From the NCBI GenBank assembly GCA_003024175.1, contig MDYQ01000021.1, positions 62,001 to 126,000 on the forward strand: a DNA stretch of 64,000 nt, read 5' to 3'. Made by a program: the position numbers and the translations under genes. Below the pieces are notes generated by a model that was not told the origin of the DNA, did no database searches, and saw only the letters and a program-made list of their open reading frames with translations. The stretch comes from Planoprotostelium fungivorum (taxonomy: Eukaryota > Evosea > Variosea > Cavosteliida > Cavosteliaceae). Every line of letters begins with the position of its first letter. Position 1 is the stretch's first letter. Shown piece by piece: positions 1 through 12,000 of this stretch.

Positions 1-401
1 CTGGAATATGCACGACAAAAAAATTAGTGATCCAAATGCATGGACACCAACCAGAAAAACCAAATCACATTGCTGTTCATCACTGCTGATTGCGTATGGA
101 TGCCTTGGTTCAGGGCATCATGATTCTTCTCACCTCTAGGATGGAGAAGTATCACCACAGGTGAAACGTTGCTTGTAGACGCCGAGTAACTATAACAACC
201 GGACTCCGTCATGTAAAAGATGTTCGACGACAAATTCACCCAGCAACTTCTACCTCAGACCAGATTCCATAGACGATGGTGGAATGATCGTGCACAGTTG
301 AGAAGACAACCTGCATTCGTGGTGGAAATATATGGGCGGTAGTTGAAACTGACACATATAACAATCGCGGACAGACCTGAAGGGGGAATTAAGGCGGACG
401 G
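1..401. other. No gene seen (left edge)
   Basis: No recognisable coding exon was found on either strand. The only open frame (minus, 24-239) has no family resemblance. The stretch may hold the promoter of the broken kinase gene that follows, or the end of a gene outside the window. Confidence 0.4.
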
Positions 402-434
402 TTGCATACCAGCCGGCACCGACACAGCGACGAG

Positions 435-1975
435 ATGAGGGTATGTCTATCTCCCCTTCTCAACTTCCTGCTCACCGTTCCACTCTTTGTTGCCGATAAG
501 CTTGTGTCGTTCACTTTGTCCCAGCAGAATTACACTTCGGGTGAGAATGAGACGATCCCGACAGACATTGACTGGAGCAAGCAAGATGGACGTTTCATCA
601 ACCCACCAGGGTGAACGTCATCCTTCTGGACGGGCAGTACACAAACATGCCTTGGACTTTCTCGAGTGCCAGCAGCAACATCACAGGTCTGACCGTCTCT
701 AGGTGGATTGAATTGAAAAGGAAGTACTGAATCTACGATCAGCCGCAAAGGTTCTTTGAATGTCGTGATTCGTGATTCCGCCATCGAAATGAGCGGTATG
801 GATGTCACCTTCTCTCGTCTCTGCGTGTGGTATGATGGATGGACAGTTCATCGGTCGGTCAGACATCGATCTCACCACTGATTCAGCTCAGGTGAATTTC
901 AACAGATCGCTCAAGGGTGACGTCCATCAACACTCCAGTTGTGCTCATTCGCAACACGTTCTACTCGTCAGGTGCCACTATCAGAGGCAATGGGACTCTC
1001 CTCTCTACGGACAATCTCTCAGTTGAGCAGAGGTGCACTGTGGGGTTTCGATCAGGCCAACATCACCTCATTGCGCGATCACTTTCTCTCTTGCAGTCTG
1101 GCCTGCGATCTGAAGCCCGCCAATGCCATATCTTCCCTCGTCGTCGATCGATACATCAACGGGACCAATCTACCTGTCATATTGGGTGTATCCATCGGTG
1201 AGTCGTCCGTATTCCAACTCGTGATTCAAATGAGTCAAGGTGCGAGAGTCCTCATTCTGTTGGTCATACTGGTGGGAATCATCCTAGTAAGAAGGTATCG
1301 AATTGCGAGGGGATTGTAAGCACAATTTTCCACCGTCGATTATTCGTCGATCAATCTGGGAGCGGCGAAGAAATCGATCTTAGATTGGGCGGTGAGTCGT
1401 ATCAGTAAAATATCTTTCTGATCCACGCCAGGAATTCAAGAACGTTCGCGAGATCGGCAGGTGAAATCATCGACATCGAACATCTATTTCGATGTACATG
1501 AAGCCATCATCAGAAAGATTTCGATTATCATTCTCGATTGATCTCGATCAGTAGTTCGTTTGGAGTGGTGTACTAGGCAGAGTGGAGGGAGCTCGCGGTT
1601 GCAGTGAGATGATTCGCGTGAAGAATGATCTGAAGAGAGAGACAGATCAAACAGATCCGAAGTGAAAACGTATCACAAGAGCAAGTGGTCGAATTCTGGC
1701 GAGAAGTGGCCATCATTCAAGGACTCAGAGCTCATCCCAACGTCGTCACTTGACGAGTCCTACGAAAGTGAACGACGTTAAAGATGAACAGGAAATCACT
1801 TACCCACCATCTCCTCTCAGTTTAGTCATGTGATTTCTCTTCTTGTTCTGTAATGGTCAGCGCTGAAAAGAAGAAAAGAGAGTTCTGTGAAGGAGGATCA
1901 CTCTACGACTTCTTGCGAAAAGGAACGATCAGTTCCACTCAAAAGCTGAACTTTGGGAAAGAAAGAAACGGCTGA
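435..1975 (+). pseudogene. Broken receptor-like protein kinase
   Basis: Starts with a signal peptide (MRVCLSPLLNFLLTVPLF). The ectodomain looks like a beta-helix, with repeated short strands such as SLNVVIRDSAIEMSGMDVTF, and is spread over several frames. A transmembrane helix (VLILLVILVGIILV) lies near 1240-1300. A kinase start follows: EFKNVREIGR, an intron of about 95 bases, SSFGVVY, then AEWRELAVAV. A TAG (1574-1576) and a TGA (1609-1611) interrupt this glycine loop/VAVK region. The alpha-C part (FWREVAIIQGLRAHPNVVT) and the hinge (EGGSLYDFLRKG) are still readable, but the catalytic HRD and DFG half is absent. Membrane kinases of this layout belong to the tyrosine-kinase-like group common in amoebozoans. 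It would have been a cell-surface sensor; it now looks like a degraded, 3'-truncated copy. Confidence 0.75.
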
Positions 1976-2182
1976 CTATCTATCTATCTTCAAACATGAG
2001 GTGCACAATCCTTCGAAGAGCAAAGGCTGAACGATGGAGGATGGAGATGTACGATTATAAACCTATTTTACTTTTAATGCTCAACATTTCCTCTTCTTTG
2101 TCTTCGTTGATCAAGAGACCGAATGTAATAATTCCAGGCTGACGGATTAAATGAGATGTCTAACTCCACATCAACTACCACT

Positions 2183-2993
2183 TTATACTTTCAAGTCTTG
2201 AACGACTCCGTTGACCTTCTCTAATGTATCGATCAACTTGTGCAACTCCTCTTTCGGTAATTCCAACAGGACCTATTCCATCATTAAGACATGGGCACAA
2301 CATGGGCATGGCTGATGCATGATGAATTCACCTCTTGACGTGGCTTTCCGTTGTTACTGTCCAAGATGAGATTCAGAAGGGTGAGAGGATCTCTCAGAAC
2401 AGAGATGCGATCACTCGACATGGTCAACTGCATCGATTTAGAACATGCATCGCTCCATCGATGCCCATCTGAATGTTTTCGATGAAATAAAGATCGAGTA
2501 CCTGAACTCTCCAATCAAAGTCCGCAAGTTTTGTCTCTGCAAACTGATTCGTGGCGACATCTTTCAGTGACTTCTGTATTTCTTCTCTCCTCGAAGACCA
2601 GACTGTGATGATGGCCATTCCGGCCTATCGCTGTGTGTTAGCATCATCTTCCACTTTGACTCTCTTCACCTGTTTGAGGGCCTCTCCCTTGATGTATTTA
2701 CCTGATTGAAGCAGAGATACGACCTGTGACTCGTCAACATCATTTCTAATCGAAACAATGACCTGCTCCTTGTTGAGATTCTCTCCGACTGCTTGTCGAA
2801 AGAAAGTGGAAGATGAAACTTTGATTCTGTCTATGTCCTTTGGGCTGAGATCGGGGTATCTCAATTGCCAGGCGATGAGACCACCATTCATCTCGTCCAC
2901 GACCTCATGTAAAAACTGATATCGCTCAGATACATCAGGAATAAGTCATTCGTGTACCTTCTCTGCATTAGGGAGGTGCGGAAGGGCATCCAT
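2183..2993 (-). CDS. COMM domain-containing protein (COMMD family)
   Basis: COMMD proteins form the Commander complex with CCDC22/CCDC93 and act in endosomal recycling of membrane proteins. I read about five exons. The start MDALPHLPNAEK splices to FLHEVVDEMNGG. The middle exon carries an all-helical N-terminal half (SPKDIDRIKVSSSTFF). The last exons give the COMM domain: LADFDWRVQ joined to LTMSSDRISVLRDPLTLLNL and then VLLELPKEELHKLIDTLEKV, ending VVQDLKV. The 'FDWRV' motif and the closing 'L.KEEL..LI..LE' helix are diagnostic of the family. Length, roughly 200 residues, is normal. Introns are about 40-75 bases. I cannot say which COMMD paralogue (1-10) it matches. The ATG at 2993 was chosen because it gives a clean splice into the conserved frame. 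Confidence 0.85.
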
Positions 2994-3193
2994 CTTTCGC
3001 GGTGTGATGTGATGTGTAAAATGACTTTTTTTCTATTTTTCTTGATTTTGTTCGAGAATTCATCATGGAACAGCAATGGAGACATTTGTTGCCCATGATT
3101 CTATAAGTCGATTGGATTAATCGCGTCACCTTATCTTCCACAACCGCCAATGACATCCATCGATGATGCGCCACACGATGTTTATGAACAATG

Positions 3194-4929
3194 TCACATG
3201 GGTGGTCTCGAACCGGTCTTGATCTTATAGAGGTGATACGGTGGCTTCCTCAGCTCTCTTCCCTCGTTGAATTTGGGCCATTTGGGTAGATCGTTCGACG
3301 TGACATACAAGTAACCGTCTCTAGACTGACAGAAGCTATCGGGCCACTTGAGCAGGGGAGAAGATACGAGCACCTGCGACGTGTCATGATGATGATGATG
3401 TGATCGGCCGCACCTTCACTTCGTCCGTGGCCGCATCGATGTAGTTGATCGCGTTCTGCTCGGGGGAGCCGTAATAGATTCTACCCGATTCATCTGATTC
3501 AGCACCGGTGGAGTAACCTGGTATGACGTCACGATTCGTCACGATGACGTGGCTCACCGGGGGTGCGGGTGACCAATCGAGTGGCGGCCCTGACGTTCTC
3601 TTCCGTCTGATTTTGGTCGATGAGGACCTGTCTTGCATGTCATCACAAAGTTTTTGTACTTCGATATCATTGATGCTATCGTCGTGATGATGCGAGGATG
3701 TAACATGATGATGATGATGACGATGATGGTGCACCAGTGTATATCGATGACGAGATGCAACTCAATGATATCATACTGGTGCAGACAGATAAAACAGAAA
3801 AAGAGACGAAATGACAATCGAAGATCCTCCAAACAACGAAGAGCTGAACTGACCTCTTGTGGCACAGAGTGGAACCTTGTCGAAGCCTGAGGAGAGAAGA
3901 AGACCGAACCACCGTACAATGCGATGGCGTTCGCTCCATTCGAAATGGACTTTGCCGGTTTTCCCTTCTCCCTGACGTAGAAGGGGACGTTCTCGTAAGA
4001 GCCGACGAATTTGTCGTCCGCGCGAGTGAAAGAAGAGTTGGAGAGTCTTCGGATGGCGAGTCCAGTGTTCAGATCGAGGGTAATGATGGCTCCTTCCTGT
4101 TCGATCTGAGTGACTCGAGATGATGGTGATGGACGACGATCAGATGGGTCACGATGAGATCGATCACACATTGTGTCGATGTTGATGTCGATCGCATCGA
4201 CATTATAACGATGAGATGATCACCTCTGCCGTGTCCGAGATGAAAGCGTAACCTAGATCTCCCAGTGTCAGATTGAACCTCACGTCATTGATGGAGGACT
4301 TCTCCACGAGCGCTCCAGCGGGAATTACGTAAGTACGTACGACCTTGTTCACCTTCAGATCGATGCAGACGATCTTGGGGCCTGGCAGCGGTGAGTGTTT
4401 CATTTGAATGAGATTTTACCGTTGTAGACGGCCTTCGATTGCTTCGTTCCGTTTTTGAAAGGGAATCCGGTGTCTAACACCCAGAGACGATCTTCACTGT
4501 CGATGACGACAGATTGAGCGTCGACAAACCATGAGGAAGCGTCTAGATAGCTACCAGACTGGATGCTATAGAGGTATTGGCAAAGACGATGACGTTATTC
4601 GATCTTTCCGGTGTGCATCTCGTATGACGTAGTGATGGGTGAAGAATGGATGTTCGAGATCACCTGACGCTGGGATACGGCTTGGAACTGCCACCGACCA
4701 GTTCAGCTAATGTGTATGGCTGAACTTGTCTCTGACGAGGAAAAGATGTGAAGATACGACCTTCAGAGGACACGGCGATACCGGTTGGCCATTCTTTATA
4801 TGTGGCAACTGATTTGAGCGTCTGATTGGCGCCCACTGTTTAGACTGTCAATAATGACGTTGATCACATCAACTCACACGACGATGCGAAGGTGAGGAGT
4901 AGGTAACAGAAAACGGAGAGATGATGCAT
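3194..4929 (-). CDS. Secreted major royal jelly/yellow family protein
   Basis: The signal peptide MHHLSVFCYLLLTFASSC begins at 4929 and is interrupted by an intron. Next come EWPTGIAVSSEGRIFTSFPR, the first propeller strand of the MRJP/yellow family, then CIDLKVNKVVRTYVIP with NDVRFNLTLGDLGYAFISD, then GAIITLDLNTGLAIRRL. The last exon is LLKWPDSFCQSRDGYLYVTS followed by LPKWPKF. This order is that of a six-bladed beta-propeller. Insect members bind small amines or act in melanin chemistry; bacterial and protist members have no settled function. The product is probably extracellular. Runs of GATGATG/ATCATC near 3386-3735 lie in an intron. The 5' end is divergent with the b5 reductase gene, 145 bp between the start codons. 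Confidence 0.85.
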
Positions 4930-4977
4930 TTCTGTCGTCGTGTGTCGTGGTAGATCTAATGTGTCGTGATCTCTCAC

Positions 4978-4983
4978 TATAAA
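4978..4983 (+). promoter_or_regulatory. Possible TATA box of the b5 reductase gene
   Basis: TATAAA lies 92 bp upstream of the reductase ATG, inside the short divergent intergenic space. Position fits a promoter allowing for a 5' UTR. No transcript start is known. Confidence 0.35.
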
Positions 4984-5074
4984 GGACAACGGTGAAATCT
5001 CGCCTACTTTTCTTCTTGACACAGGCGAAAAAACGTCATCAGCAGATCACAATCGAAACCACACAATCCACAAC

Positions 5075-6457
5075 ATGTTTGGCTCTGCTCATCGTATCTT
5101 CGCACGCTCTGCACGCACCAAGACTGCCGGTCAGGCTCGTTTCATGAGCACATCCAGCTCTTTCTCCAACGTCGCCTCTTCTCGCTTCGCGTGAGAGAAA
5201 CCGTCTGTGTCTCCTCTTAACTTGATATAGTGTCCCCTTTCTCGCCGCCACGGCTGTCGCCGCTGGAGCCCTCTATGCCTACAATGCTGATGCCAAGGAG
5301 GAAGAGAAGCAAGACGTGAAGAAGGCTTTGAACCCTAAAGACTTCAAGCCCGTACGTCTGGTCCACCTTCATTTTCATATGCATCACGTGTCCATTTGAA
5401 AAGTCACATTCCACGACTTTTATTTCTGACACGAGGAACAGTTCACCGTGACTGAAGTCGTCCCCTACAACTACAACTCCAAGCTCATTCGATTCGAATT
5501 GAAGGACGATGAGATTTTGGGTCTCGATGTTGCATCTGCCCTCGTCGTTCGTGCCCCCATTGGTGAAGACGGAAAGCAGGTACCTTCGTCGTCATCCATT
5601 TTCAATCGTGTACCATCGGCTCACATTTCGAACAGGTCATTCGTCCCTACACACCCATCTCCGATAACGACGATAGAGGACACTGGGATCTCCTCGTCAA
5701 GGTACTCGAACATCCGTCACATCCGATTCTCCATATGAACAAGTGCAGGTCTACGAGAAGGGAGTCATGTCCAAGCACTTGGGTGACCTCAAGCCCGGAG
5801 ACACCTTAGAAGTCAAGGGTCCCATCCCCAAGCTCCAGATCAAGCCCAACATGAAGAAGAGAATCGCCATGATTGCAGGTGATGTCTTCATCGAACCAAG
5901 TTAGGGAGAGACGTCTGATCGAAAGAAGGTGGATCTGGCATCACACCCATGTACCAGGTCGTCAACGAGCTCATCAAGGCCGAGAAGGATTCCAAGGAGA
6001 AGACCGAGCTGACTCTCCTCTTTGCCAACATCTCTGAAGACGACATCCTGTTGAAAGAGACGTGAGTTCGGTTTCACACGTTCGTCATTCATCGAGACTC
6101 GCACGATGCAATCATCTGATCTGAACGTCTATAGATTTGACCGACTGGCCAAAGAGAACTCCAACTTCAAGGTACACTACTTGATCGAGAAGCACGGACA
6201 AGACTGGAAGGGAGAGGTGACACATGATCTCATCCGCATGCACTCTAAAGATCTCATCTCAGGTTGGAAGAGTTACTACCGACTTGGCCAAGAGACTCCT
6301 TCCCCCTCCTTCTGATGAGCACCTCGTCCTCGTCTGTGGGCCTCCTCCCATGATGAATGCAGTCTCTGGTGGAAAGGCACCAGACTACTCACAAGGAGAG
6401 GTCAGTGGTATCCTCAAGGATTTGGGCTACACCAAGGATCAAGTCTACAAGTTTTAG
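5075..6457 (+). CDS. NADH-cytochrome b5 reductase, mitochondrial type
   Basis: An FAD enzyme that passes electrons from NADH to cytochrome b5. The start at 5075 gives an Arg/Ser-rich N-terminus (MFGSAHRIFARSARTKTAGQ), typical of a mitochondrial targeting peptide, then a hydrophobic stretch (PFLAATAVAAGALYAY) that would anchor it in the outer or inner membrane, like fungal MCR1. The FAD-binding motif is RPYTPI, the pyridine-nucleotide site GGSGITPMYQ, and the NADH signature CGPPPMM near the end. The C-terminus KDQVYKF is the conserved family ending (a final F). About 300 residues in some seven exons with 45-80 base introns. Every key residue seen is intact. Confidence 0.95.
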
Positions 6458-6907
6458 ATTGACATAAAGATCACACATCGTGTTTTGAATGAGACGAATG
6501 AATGATAGGCAAATGAATGAGAAGGAGAATGGACAAACGGAGAGTGATGATGCGGAGTCGGTGTGGATGATTACAAGTGGAAGATGTAACGTTTGAAATG
6601 TCTTTTATGTGTGATTGATTTCGACCTCGAGCAGGATCCAAACACCCACCTCGATTGTATCCATACGAAGAGTCACCATCACCTATCGATCATGCTGTTC
6701 GACCATTATACTAGCTGTTAATTGACGAGAGTGAGACAATTCGATTTTCGCGCCATTCTTATCCGTTCGAAAAATGAAAAAATTGAAACAAAGTTCCCTC
6801 CAAAATTTTTGAGGGACGCATTCGATAGAGAGTTGCCAAACAGGACCACACAAGGAGGTCGAAGACAAATCATCGTCTGCACCTTCTAACGTCGATCAAC
6901 TGTGTCT
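6458..6907. other. Intergenic stretch, no gene seen
   Basis: Contains the 3' UTR of the reductase gene and presumably the promoter of the next plus-strand gene. The open frames here have no coding look and no family resemblance. Confidence 0.4.
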
Positions 6908-7786
6908 ATGCAGAGGGAAGAGAGCAAATCAGAAAACATCACATACGAAAGTGATATGACCCCGATTACTTCGACTTTGGACACATCGAACGCTGAAAAG
7001 GACCTCGCCTCTCTCTCAGCCGCTTCGCAAGCGGTCATCGAACCAAGATTGCCCAAGATCCAGAAATCTGCATGCCACCAACGGAGTGTAGACTCTGTCG
7101 AGACCTCGACTCGATCCAAGGTATCTTCGTCTCTTCTTTTACCTCTGGTTCCTTCTACATCGAATGGAGATCAATCACCGATCCGAAAGATTCCCGCCTC
7201 TATCGTCATCAAGAGTCTGAGTACCTCGAGAGCCACAGAGGCAAATAAGGAGAACACGTCTTCTAACCCAGTATCGAGAAGAATCATGTGTGTGAATCAT
7301 TATCAATCATTGTACAACTGCTGATTCAGTCGCAGTTTGAGCGGAACCTACTCTTCAGACATCAAGAAAGAACCTCTCTTCACGCCAGCATCTACTTCCA
7401 CAGTTCCCGCCCAAACGGATCGACCGACTGCCAGCCAACGTCCAACAGTCTCCGCTCCATCATCACCGTCTCTGCTCGCGGGCCGAATGAAACTGAAGAA
7501 GGTGAGACGTCTCACAACCAGTCCATCTTTGCTTATGCGTTACAAGGTCTCTTCTTCAAGCGAGATGGCTTCACGTGCACCGACCCGTAGTTGTTTCTCT
7601 TACCATTTCTCTTGATGTCCATGTTGTGCATCATAGAGATCTTTGCCTGTACAGTCGGGGCGATGGAGGGTCGCCGAAGATGCATCAGCGTCTGTCATTA
7701 AATCATCTGCTGCGTTCAATTCTCTCTTTCTTTTCAACCAATCTCACATTCAAACAGAATATAGAACACTTCTTGTAAAAGAATAA
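6908..7786 (+). CDS. Unknown Ser/Thr-rich, disordered protein
   Basis: I do not recognise this gene. The first exon from ATG 6908 is rich in Ser, Thr, Glu and Lys (for example SAASQAVIEPRLPKIQK) with no folded domain visible. It continues after a short intron with SGTYSSDIKKEPLFTPASTS and SAPSSPSLLAGRMKLKK. A last exon, from about 7637, reads SLPVQSGRWRVAEDASASVI and ends QSHIQTEYRTLLVKE at 7786, 21 bp from the convergent SCAMP stop. The exon joins in the second half are uncertain. SP/TP and basic clusters suggest a phosphorylated, possibly nuclear or cytoskeletal protein, but this is a guess from composition only. Confidence 0.5.
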
Positions 7787-7807
7787 AAGTACGTCTATAT
7801 CTTTTAC

Positions 7808-8891
7808 TTAATGCTGGTGAGGCCCTGGGTTATCTAATACCTCCCTTCCTACATCATACAGAGTCCTCCTGTTCTCATACGCAACCTACACCATCATCAT
7901 CACAAATACATCACGTCTTCTCTCACCTGTCCTATGGCTTCGCGGTTGTCCACTGCATATTGTCTTATCTGGTCTCTGTTGTCGTTGGCCAATTGTCTCA
8001 AATACTCTTGATTGTCTCTGGCAACATCCACTGCAGTTTCTCCGGCACTGGCTAGGGCAGCTCGATTACCACCCATGATCCTGATTTTCTCAGACGAGAG
8101 TGAGCCTCGATGGACTCACTTGTATTCGACCGAACCCGCTCGGATGATTAAGACGATGCTGTAGATGATGACGATGATCCAGATGATGAGAGAAACGGCT
8201 AAGACGATGGCGAGGATTTTCTTCCCAGCTTGATCGGCATCGTAGACCATGTAGGCACCACTGGTGATGTCATTTAGGATGTAGAAAAAGGATGGACTCA
8301 CGCTCCGCCATCTTTGAAGCCGACGGCACAGATGATCTGATAGACGATCTGGCATGAATAGCAGAAGAACCAAAGGACCATCATCCACGTTTTCTCCCTC
8401 CTGTAATGGAATCACCATTTCCGATGGTGATGCCTCTCTCACTTGAATGCCGAGTAGAGGAGGAAATATACGATGAAAGCGACGGGGATGCCGAGCAGCA
8501 TGAGGATGGCCCATAGAACGTTGACGAATGTTGTCAGCCCGGATGCGGCGGAAATGATCATCGCGATCAGATTGGTGCATATGGCGGAGCTGTGCACTGT
8601 GGATTCGTTTAGGATAAGTCTCGGATCGAAAGATGGGGTCAATGGATGAAACTCACAATACCAACCGATGTACGCCATCTTTGTGAACCTCTGATACACG
8701 AGCGGGATATCGAGGAAGATGCGATGGCGGACGATGGGAATGCAGATGGGCCAGTTCTTCGGCAACATTGTGTCATGCAATACAGCATCCGGAAGAAGGG
8801 GAGCTTCAATGTCGGTTGGGAGTTGAGGAGGTCCAGGATCGACTGCCTGCTGGCCGAAACCCAGATTCCTGTCAATCTTTCTCAACATCAT
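7808..8891 (-). CDS. SCAMP: Secretory carrier-associated membrane protein (SCAMP)
   Basis: SCAMPs are four-pass proteins of post-Golgi and endocytic vesicles. The cytosolic segment KNWPICIPIVRHRIFLDIP matches the SCAMP signature before the first membrane helix (the 'KNWPP..P' motif). Four hydrophobic segments follow: ICTNLIAMIISAASGLTTFV, WAILMLLGIPVAFIVYFLLY, MMVLWFFCYSCQIVYQIICA and ILAIVLAVSLIIWIIVIIYS. The long cytosolic tail (NRAALASAGETAVDVARDNQ) ends ENRRTLYDVGREVLDNPGPH, just before a stop at 7808, after splicing a 41-base intron. The usual 'WYRP.Y.A' motif after helix 2 is only loosely kept as LLYSAFK. NPF repeats usual at the N-terminus are not seen. In-frame sequence extends to an ATG at 8930, so the start could be 8930 instead of 8891. 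Confidence 0.9.
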
Positions 8892-9096
8892 GGTCGTAGA
8901 TGTTATATCAGGTCGTATCGATCCTCTCACGTCGAGAAGTTGGTCTCACTCATCCTCGATCGTTGCGATCTTGATCTTTCTCAACAAAAAACCATCGTGT
9001 GACAGTCGCGAATTGCGATAACCGCAGATTCAAGCGTGGCCGCTCATATTCAATTTTAGCCCGCCAATAACGGAAACTGATGATGTGGCGAACGTG

Positions 9097-12000
9097 ATGG
9101 AAGCAAATAGCCAATCAGATACATACGAGATGGAGGAGACCGGGAGCCAGCGTGGGGATGAAGAAACGGAGGAGGAGAAGAGGGTCAAGGTAATCATTCC
9201 ACAACGAAGCTGCCGTCGATGCGATTAATGATTTGGATTTGACTCGAAACAGAATTTTAATTCACGACAGCAGAGGAGAGTGACAATCCCCGAGGAAGAA
9301 GACACAGCGACAGATGATGATGCACTCGATGCGGAAGAGAAGGTATACGTTTCACATGATCGTTAACCGACCGGTGACAGCGGAGGAAAGAACGGCTTCG
9401 CAAGCAAGCATCGTTCAGGAAGAGAGAGGACGACAGAAAGAAGCGCATCGCTGAAGATCCTAATCGTCCTAAAACGTATGTCTGAGCGACACTGACACAT
9501 ATGAGATGCTGATCGATCTGATGCGTCTTCAGTCGTTTGAAGTCTGCATCTGATGAAGAGGGTGACAATCTGATCGATGAGATCAATCACTACGTCGAAT
9601 TGCATCAGAGAAGACACGGGGGAAAGATGCCAAAGTTGAAGAGGAAGAAAGATGAGGATCCAAGAGAAGCTGATCTGGAGAAAGGAGAAGGCGGAATTAC
9701 GGTAATTCCCTCATCGAAAGATCATCATCATGCGAAAGACCAGAGTGGATGACATCTTCTCAGGAAGACGAGAGGAGAGACCTCGTTGACGAAGAGGAGG
9801 AAGAATACGAACCTCTCGATCCTGATCAGATGGATGTGAATACCCATCTCATCCCGCATCAACTCATTCTCTATAGCCACAGAGAACGGCGTTCGTGTGG
9901 ACGGAACGATCTCCCGTCATTTTACCTTCGGGAGGCATATTAGAGAGCGAGCAAGTCATTCTGACCCATTTCTCTGACGAGGCTCCCAAACTGCAGAACG
10001 ACGACGGGAGCGAATTTCGACCGCGATATTACAATCTGGACGGTTTCTTCGTGGGTAAGAAACCTCCCGTGGCTGCATCTACACAGTACAAGATGGAGAA
10101 CAGGTGTGATGATGACCATGTGATGTGATGTACGATGACGTTGTGAAGGTTGTATGAAGATGCCGGAACGATGTGGTTCGGTTCCGATGGAAGAATGGAT
10201 AATCAGATCTATCCCATCAAGCACAAACCAGAGAGATCCTCCCTCTATCATGACCCACAGGTCAGTCTACATCGTTGTAGACGACGATCGCTGATCACAC
10301 TACAGGCGATCAGCACGGAGACACGCTTCGTTGACCCCGTTTTGCCTTCAAATGCAGCGGGTTTAGCACTGTCTGTCAAAGAGAGATATTTCTCATTGGA
10401 GGTGACGTCTGTGACCTTGGAAATCATCTGATGGATGGTGATACAGGTGGATTTTCAAGAGATGAGGCTGTGGAACCATCCTCTATTCACGACGGAGAAC
10501 GTTCTGGCCTCGAAGTTAGAGACGTTGTATCTAGAATGGCTGGAACGAAAGACGATGGACCTCACCAAGTGAGGAGACGATCTGATGCTCGCATCTGAAC
10601 CTTTGAATTAGATTCTACAATGGACATCTGGAAGCTATGGAAGAAGCTTTAGAGAGGCTGAAAGAGAATCCACCGCCTAGTGTTCGCAAAGACATACAGA
10701 CGCGACTCAAATCGAGTCAGCCTCAATCTCCAAATCCAGCCCACAGCGCTCACACTACCTATCAACACCAACTCAAGAAATTGAGAGCTTCCATTCGACA
10801 GACGAGAATCATGAGAGACGACGAAGAATCAAGAGACCTTCGAGTGCTACAGAAGATGATTTCGACTTACAAACAATTGAGATCACAGAGACAGAGACAA
10901 GGTTTCACCTCTACCAACGTGAAGGTGAGGAAAGGAGATTCATCATGATGAGAAGGAGATGCATTATGAATGAGAGACTGAGAGCGATCAGTTGATGGTC
11001 AGGAAAGAAAACGTGGATGAACAAGAGGATTGGAAGAGGATTGAGAAACAGATGGATGCTGAAATTCGAGAGTTGAAAGAGGACGACGCCGCAAACTTTG
11101 CGATGGATCTGGAGGAATACAGGAGAAAGGTGTGGCGATGAGAAGATGATTGTTGCTGAATGGACGTCCTTCCAGTTACATGAGTGGGAACAAGAAGTGA
11201 AGATGGGGGAAGAGGCCAGAGATCGAGCAGAAGCAGCTCGAACTCGTAGAGCTGGTGGTCAGGTGCGTCCGGCCATCTTGTCATCTCCACATCATCAGCA
11301 CGACGAACGATCGTCATTTTTTATTTGAAGCTGATGTGGCTCAGGACCATTCCGACGATGACGAAGAGATGAAGACCTTACAAGATCAGAGTCGAGAGCG
11401 CCCCACAGAGGACGAAGAATTAGACAAGATCATGGAAAGAAGACCTCAGTTGCCTCAGCAGCGACCGTTCGATGATGAGGAGGTGAGGCAGAGTTCGACA
11501 TTTCACATAGAGTGACGATCTTCCAGGCCAAAGTAGAAATTTGGAATCGTTACAAGAAGACAAAGAGAACGCCTGGGACACCCATACAGACACCGAAGAT
11601 CATTTACAATGAGACCATCACGCCTGACAACGGTTGTTCACTTCAAGTGAGTCGACACTTTGCTCATCTTCCTCACTTGAACAGGAACAAACGAGGAGAC
11701 AGGAGATCGGTAGAACTTCTGCTTTCTTCAGGATTTCAGTCAATGGTCGTTACGTGGCCAAGACGAAACCGAGACCTTTAGATGTTTCGTTCGACGTACA
11801 GTTTCGTGAATTTTTCACGCTGCAGGTGCTCAAGTGGCCTGATTCCATCTGTGTACAGCTGTGTACCATGGTGAGTACGATGAGTCGTTCGTCACGATGA
11901 CGTCAGCAGGTCACGCCCGTCGAAACTGGAATATTATCTCAGAAATCCAACAAGGAGAATATTCTAGCAGAGACGGAGCTCAAGCTGAGCGGTGAGTCGT

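Noticed and set aside
3384-3740. Minus-strand frame rich in His (HHHRHHHHH)
   Set aside because: It comes from GATGATG simple repeat in an intron of the MRJP-like gene; no domain and no continuity with the flanking exons.
8646-9002. 118-codon plus-strand frame over the SCAMP 5' half
   Set aside because: It is the complement of well-supported SCAMP exons and carries no domain.
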